This document shows positions 50,232-53,394 of a DNA stretch of 53,394 bases, piece after piece. The stretch spans positions 1 to 53,394 of the forward strand of contig NZ_RDBL01000002.1 in NCBI RefSeq assembly GCF_008042035.1, read 5' to 3'. A program made the position numbers and the translations under genes. Positions within the stretch are counted from its first letter, which is position 1; the number at the start of each line of letters is the position of its first letter. This DNA comes from Streptomyces sp. col6. GTDB taxonomy: Bacteria; Actinomycetota; Actinomycetes; Streptomycetales; Streptomycetaceae. Under the pieces are notes generated by a model. That model worked only from the letters and a program-made list of their open reading frames with translations. It did no database searches and was not told where the DNA came from.

Positions 50232-51236
50232 ATGGCCATAGACCTCGCAGGCCGCCACTTCCTCAAGGAGCTGGATTTCACGGCGGCGGAGTTCCGCGGC
50301 CTGATCGACCTGGCCGCCGAGCTCAAGGCCGCCAAGAAGTCGGGGACCGAGACGCGGCGGCTGAGTGGCCGGAACATCGCGCTGATCTTCGAGAAGACCT
50401 CGACCCGCACCCGGTGCGCCTTCGAGGTGGCCGCGGCGGACCAGGGCGCCGCCACCACGTACCTCGACCCCTCCGGTTCCCAGATGGGGCACAAGGAGTC
50501 GGTCAAGGACACCGCGCGCGTCCTCGGCCGGATGTTCGACGGGATCGAGTACCGGGGGGACAGCCAGGCCGTCGTCGAGGAGCTGGCCGCGTACGCCGGG
50601 GTGCCCGTCTTCAACGGGCTCACCGACGACTGGCACCCCACCCAGATGCTCGCCGACGTGCTGACGATGACCGAGCACAGTGACAGGCCGCTGGAGGAGA
50701 TCTCCTTCGCCTACCTCGGCGACGCCCGCTTCAACATGGGCAACTCCTATCTGGTGACCGGCGCGCTGCTCGGCATGGACGTGCGCATCGTCGCACCCAG
50801 GGCGTACTGGCCCGCCGACACGGTCGTGGCCGAGGCGCGTGCGCTCGCCGAGGCGTCCGGGGCGCGGGTCACGCTCACCGAGGACGTGGCCGAGGGCGTG
50901 CGTGGCGCCGGCTTCGTCGCCACCGACGTCTGGGTCTCGATGGGTGAGCCCAAGGAGGTGTGGGACGCCCGCATCGCCGCCCTCACGCCGTACGCCGTCA
51001 CCATGGACGTCCTGCGGGCCACCGGGAACGCCGGGGTGAAGTTCATGCACTGCCTGCCCGCGTACCACGACCTCGGGACCGGGGTGAGCCGCGAGATCCA
51101 CGAGCGGCACGGTCTGAGCGAGCTGGAGGTCAGTGACGAGGTGTTCGAGTCCGCGCACTCCGTCGTCTTCGACGAGGCGGAGAACCGCATGCACACGATC
51201 AAGGCGGTCCTGGTGGCGACGATGGCCGGGAAGTAG
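50232..51236 (+). CDS. argF: Ornithine carbamoyltransferase (334-aa, ArcB/E. coli ArgF-like type)
   Basis: A 334-aa transcarbamylase. Carbamoyl phosphate motif STRTR (about 55-59), HPTQ (about 138-141) and the ornithine motif FMHCLP (about 271-276) are intact. The long C-terminus ending [15 protein letters not shown] matches the 330-336-aa group that includes Pseudomonas ArcB and E. coli ArgF, rather than the shorter mycobacterial ArgF. Together with arginine deiminase upstream, it may run in the catabolic direction, or serve arginine synthesis under ArgR; sequence alone does not decide. ATG behind AGGAG. Confidence 0.94.
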   Translation: MAIDLAGRHFLKELDFTAAEFRGLIDLAAELKAAKKSGTETRRLSGRNIALIFEKTSTRTRCAFEVAAADQGAATTYLDPSGSQMGHKESVKDTARVLGRMFDGIEYRGDSQAVVEELAAYAGVPVFNGLTDDWHPTQMLADVLTMTEHSDRPLEEISFAYLGDARFNMGNSYLVTGALLGMDVRIVAPRAYWPADTVVAEARALAEASGARVTLTEDVAEGVRGAGFVATDVWVSMGEPKEVWDARIAALTPYAVTMDVLRATGNAGVKFMHCLPAYHDLGTGVSREIHERHGLSELEVSDEVFESAHSVVFDEAENRMHTIKAVLVATMAGK

Positions 51237-51307
51237 CTCGGCCCCGCATGTTCATACACCTAATTGGGTGAATATGCGGACAGGTGTCTATGATGGTTCC
51301 GATTGGT

Positions 51308-51340
51308 GGGGTTCGAGCTCGCACGCTCGAACCCCCTTTT
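51308..51340 (+). terminator. Rho-independent terminator of argF
   Basis: A 10-bp perfect stem (51308-51317 with 51326-51335), 8-nt loop and a following T-run, a classical intrinsic terminator 71 nt after the argF stop. Confidence 0.85.
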
Positions 51341-51381
51341 CGTGCGTGCGACGGCCCCCACGGCCCCAGCCGCTCACCCCC

Positions 51382-51415
51382 CACGTGTACCGCCAGAGAT
51401 GAGACACCGCCGTGA
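51382..51415 (+). repeat. 34-bp direct repeat, copy 1
   Basis: Identical to 51514-51547. It carries a duplicate of the permease's ribosome-site region and GTG start. Confidence 0.95.
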
Positions 51416-51513
51416 CGCCGCCCGCGCCGTGGGTGGCGAAGGGGGCGAGGTTGCCGCGCTCGAACGCGGTGAACGCGATGACGCAGAACAGCGCCAGGAC
51501 GACGAGCTTGAGG
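51407..51513 (-). repeat. 107-bp inverted copy of the internal permease gene segment 52131-52237
   Basis: Base by base it is the exact reverse complement of 52131-52237, so the minus strand here encodes KLVVLALFCVIAFTAFERG and onward, the same peptide as the permease. It begins with 9 bases (CCGCCGTGA) shared with the end of direct repeat copy 1, and ends exactly where copy 2 starts. Confidence 0.95.
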
Positions 51514-51534
51514 CACGTGTACCGCCAGAGATGA
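51412..51534 (+). other. Possible 40-codon upstream open frame created by the duplication
   Basis: The duplicated GTG start now opens a 40-codon frame through the inverted segment that stops at TGA 51532-51534, nine nucleotides before the permease GTG at 51544. It keeps the same upstream sequence as the real start, so it may be translated and affect permease translation. No known product. Confidence 0.35.
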
Positions 51535-51547
51535 GACACCGCCGTGA
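51514..51547 (+). repeat. 34-bp direct repeat, copy 2
   Basis: Identical to 51382-51415; contains the start region of the APC permease. Confidence 0.95.
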
Positions 51548-52962
51548 GCCCCCTGCGCCTCCCCGGCCCCCCGCACCGCGTCAAGGACCCGCACCGGCTG
51601 ATCGCCGAGTCGGGTGCCGACCTGGAGGGCCACGGCCTCAAGCGCACCATGGGCCTGTTCCAGCTGGTGTGCTTCGGGGTCGGCGCCGTCGTCGGGACCG
51701 GCATCTTCGTCGGCCTGTCCGACAGCGTGGCCGAGGCCGGACCCGCCGTCGTGGTCTCCTTCGTCCTCGCGGCCGTCACCTGCGTCTTCACGGCGTTCTC
51801 CTTCGCCGAGCTGGGCAGCGCGATCCCGGTGTCCGGCAGCTCGTACTCCTTCGCCTACGCGACGCTCGGCGAGCGCCTGGCCTTCCTCGTCGGCTGGTGC
51901 CTGCTCCTGGAGTACGGCGTCTCGGTCTCCGCCGTCGCGGTGGGCTGGAGCCAGTACGTCAACGAGCTCCTCGACAGCCTCTTCGGGCACCAGCTGCCCG
52001 CCGCGCTCTCCGCCGGACCCGCCGACGGCGGCGTGATCAACCTCCCGGCCGTGATCGTGGTCATGATGGCCGCCACCCTGCTGGTGCGCGGTGTACGGGA
52101 GAGCGCGACGGCCACCGCCGCGATGGCCGTCCTCAAGCTCGTCGTCCTGGCGCTGTTCTGCGTCATCGCGTTCACCGCGTTCGAGCGCGGCAACCTCGCC
52201 CCCTTCGCCACCCACGGCGCGGGCGGCGTCACGGCGGGCGCGTCCCTGGCGTTCTTCTCGTACATCGGATTCGACGCGATCACCACCGCCGGGGAGGAGG
52301 TCAAGAACCCCCGGCGCAACATCCCGCTCGCGATCATGATCTGCATCGGCCTGGTCACCCTGCTCTACTGCGCGGTCGCCCTCGCCGCGATCGGCGCGCT
52401 GGGCCCGGACGCCGTCTCCGACAAGCCCGCCGCGCTCTCGCTGATCGTCGACCAGGTCACCGGCTCGTCGGTGGGCGGCGGGATCATCGCCTTCGGCGCG
52501 GTTGTCGCCATCGCCTCGGTCGTCCTCGCGGTGATGTACGGTCAGACCCGCATCCTGATGTCCATGTCCCGCGACGGCCTGGTCCCGAGGGTCTTCGAGC
52601 GGGTCTCGCCGCGCACCGCGACGCCGGTCGCCAACACCTGGATCGTCGCCGTCGTCTTCGCGGTCCCGGCGGCCTTCTCCTCGCTCGGCATGGTGGTGAA
52701 CCTGACCACCATCGGCACGCTCGCCACCATGGTCGCCGTCAACGCCGCCGTGCTCGTGCTGCGCCGCCGCAACCCCGAGGTGCGGGGCTCCTTCCGGGTC
52801 CCCCTCTACCCGCTCAGCCCGCTCATCGGCATCGGCTTCTGCGTCTACCTGATGTACGGCACCGGCTGGACGACCTGGGTGCAGTTCGCCGTGTTCCTCG
52901 CGGCCGGGGCGCTCGTGTACGCGGTCTACGGTCACCGCCGCTCCCGCCTGGCGCGGTCCTAG
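51544..52962 (+). CDS. APC family amino acid permease (cationic amino acid transporter type)
   Basis: A 472-aa, 12-helix transporter of the amino acid-polyamine-organocation superfamily. The first helix motif GLFQLVCFGVGAVVGTGIFVG (partly quoted), the ELGSAIPVSGSSYSFAY segment and GFDAITTAGEEVKNPRRNIP in the loop after helix 6 are typical of the CAT/YfnA branch. Position after arginine deiminase and ornithine carbamoyltransferase suggests arginine, ornithine or citrulline transport. Its GTG start lies in a 34-bp direct repeat, and an inverted copy of codons about 197-232 is in the leader, which could pair with the mRNA. Confidence 0.9.
   Translation: MSPLRLPGPPHRVKDPHRLIAESGADLEGHGLKRTMGLFQLVCFGVGAVVGTGIFVGLSDSVAEAGPAVVVSFVLAAVTCVFTAFSFAELGSAIPVSGSSYSFAYATLGERLAFLVGWCLLLEYGVSVSAVAVGWSQYVNELLDSLFGHQLPAALSAGPADGGVINLPAVIVVMMAATLLVRGVRESATATAAMAVLKLVVLALFCVIAFTAFERGNLAPFATHGAGGVTAGASLAFFSYIGFDAITTAGEEVKNPRRNIPLAIMICIGLVTLLYCAVALAAIGALGPDAVSDKPAALSLIVDQVTGSSVGGGIIAFGAVVAIASVVLAVMYGQTRILMSMSRDGLVPRVFERVSPRTATPVANTWIVAVVFAVPAAFSSLGMVVNLTTIGTLATMVAVNAAVLVLRRRNPEVRGSFRVPLYPLSPLIGIGFCVYLMYGTGWTTWVQFAVFLAAGALVYAVYGHRRSRLARS
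52131..52237 (+). repeat. 107-bp segment of the permease gene matching the inverted copy
   Basis: Source copy, inside the coding sequence, of the inverted repeat at 51407-51513. The two arms are separated by 617 bp, which include the permease start and first 195 codons. Confidence 0.95.
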
Positions 52963-53384
52963 GGCTGCACGGGCGGCAGCCGGAACCAGACCGCCTTGCC
53001 GCGCTCGGTCGGGCGGTGGCCGCAGGACGAGCTGAGCGTACGGATCAGCAGCAGCCCCCGGCCGTGCTCCTGCCACGGGTCCGGTACGTCCTCCGGCTCC
53101 GGGCGGGACAGATCGCCGGGCGGGGCCGGATCGCCGTCGTGCACCTCCACCTGGCAGCCGGCCGGCAGCAGCTCCACCACCAGCTCTATGGGGTCGTCGC
53201 CCGGGGTGTGCTCCACCGCGTTGGCGACCAGCTCGGCGGTCAGCAGCTCGGCGGTGTCGCTGTCGGCGGGGGCGTCGATGTCCGTCAGCACCGAGCGGAT
53301 CAGCGCGCGGGCGATCGGCACGGCGGCCGTGGAGTGCGGCAGGGTGATGCGCCAGGAGGGGGGTGGCGGTCCGTCGGGGGGCAC
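52959..53384 (-). CDS. RsbW-like ATP-binding regulatory protein (HATPase_c)
   Basis: A 141-aa single-domain GHKL ATPase of the anti-sigma-factor/serine kinase type, abundant in Streptomyces. N-box ELLTAELVANAVEHTPGD (about 46-63), G1 box VEVHDGDPAPP, and a C-terminal HGRGLLLIRTL G2 segment are visible. Cognate partner unknown. The start is read as the GTG at 53384; the window ends 10 bases further, so a longer N-terminus outside the window cannot be excluded. It overlaps the permease stop region by four bases at 52959-52962 (convergent). Confidence 0.85.
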   Translation of the reverse strand: MPPDGPPPPSWRITLPHSTAAVPIARALIRSVLTDIDAPADSDTAELLTAELVANAVEHTPGDDPIELVVELLPAGCQVEVHDGDPAPPGDLSRPEPEDVPDPWQEHGRGLLLIRTLSSSCGHRPTERGKAVWFRLPPVQP

Positions 53385-53394
53385 GAGGTTTCCG

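Noticed and set aside
51301..51340. tRNA-like GGTTCGA arm
   Set aside because: The stem and T-run form an intrinsic terminator, and no acceptor or anticodon stem can be drawn around it.
51288..51791. Minus-strand frame containing a permease-like peptide, at first suggestive of a second permease gene
   Set aside because: The similarity is only the 107-bp inverted copy; the rest lacks transporter features, so it is a repeat and not a gene.
51199..53076. Minus-strand open frame covering the permease
   Set aside because: Antisense of the APC permease; translation is charged low-complexity with no motifs.

Overview
The window is high-GC DNA with the codon bias, GTG/TTG starts, GC-rich hairpin terminators and gene families of a Streptomyces chromosome. 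Supporting markers are a conservon with a CYP157-like P450, a SepF-like protein, a perfect CebR box, DUF6325/SHOCT and DUF6099 proteins, mycothiol-actinomycete style redox genes and one TTA codon. There are no rRNA or tRNA genes, CRISPR arrays, integrases or transposases. It reads as core/near-core chromosome with local scars.

Layout. 1-4.9 kb: zinc alcohol dehydrogenase, then on the minus strand a NUDIX hydrolase and the PTS-type dihydroxyacetone kinase operon dhaK-dhaL-dhaM, a DUF1697 gene and a HTH-TOBE (molbindin-like) protein. 4.9-7.5 kb: a 14-TM drug-efflux type MFS protein coupled to a glutathionyl-hydroquinone-reductase-like protein. 7.5-13.6 kb: an energy block with monomeric NADP isocitrate dehydrogenase, a stand-alone cytochrome c oxidase subunit I with a small overlapping membrane protein, and a type II NADH dehydrogenase. 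13.6-18.7 kb: methylmalonyl-CoA mutase operon mutA-mutB-meaB (minus). 18.8-20.7 kb: DUF6325, SHOCT and a tyrosine phosphatase. 20.7-23.1 kb: a truncated etfB joined to a hypothetical gene, a TetR regulator flanked on both sides by the same paired operator boxes, and a Zn-ribbon/OB-fold protein. 23.2-26.7 kb: a CebR-boxed secreted GH74 xyloglucanase with CBM2, and an acidic hypothetical. 26.8-35.2 kb: a sugar-use cluster (SIS isomerase/deaminase-like, DeoR regulator, two ABC permeases, a Tat/lipoprotein solute-binding protein, a Gfo/Idh/MocA oxidoreductase, and a secreted DUF3472-ricin lectin protein). 35.5-40.6 kb: a metallo-beta-lactamase-fold gene followed by a complete conservon cvnA-B-C-D-E. 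40.7-43.2 kb: SepF-like protein, MazG-like pyrophosphohydrolase, DUF6099 (TTA codon) and an F420-type LLM oxidoreductase. 43.2-44.6 kb: homocysteine methyltransferase (3' end doubtful) convergent with an NTF2-like gene. 44.8-48.8 kb: Hen1-Pnkp RNA repair pair. 48.9-53.0 kb: arginine deiminase, ornithine carbamoyltransferase and an APC permease. 53.0 kb: an RsbW-like ATP-binding protein at the edge.

The strongest unexplained structures are (i) a 107-bp inverted copy of the middle of the APC permease gene inserted in that gene's own 5' leader, next to a 34-bp direct repeat that duplicates the start region; (ii) the etfB truncation lying under the same 22-bp-spaced double operator that also sits downstream of the TetR gene; (iii) a perfect 16-bp palindrome beside DnaA-box-like sequences ahead of the only TTA-containing gene I saw; and (iv) a G-tract at the point where the homocysteine methyltransferase loses homology and runs antisense through its neighbour. 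All functional calls are from reading motifs and recalling families; no database search was possible.
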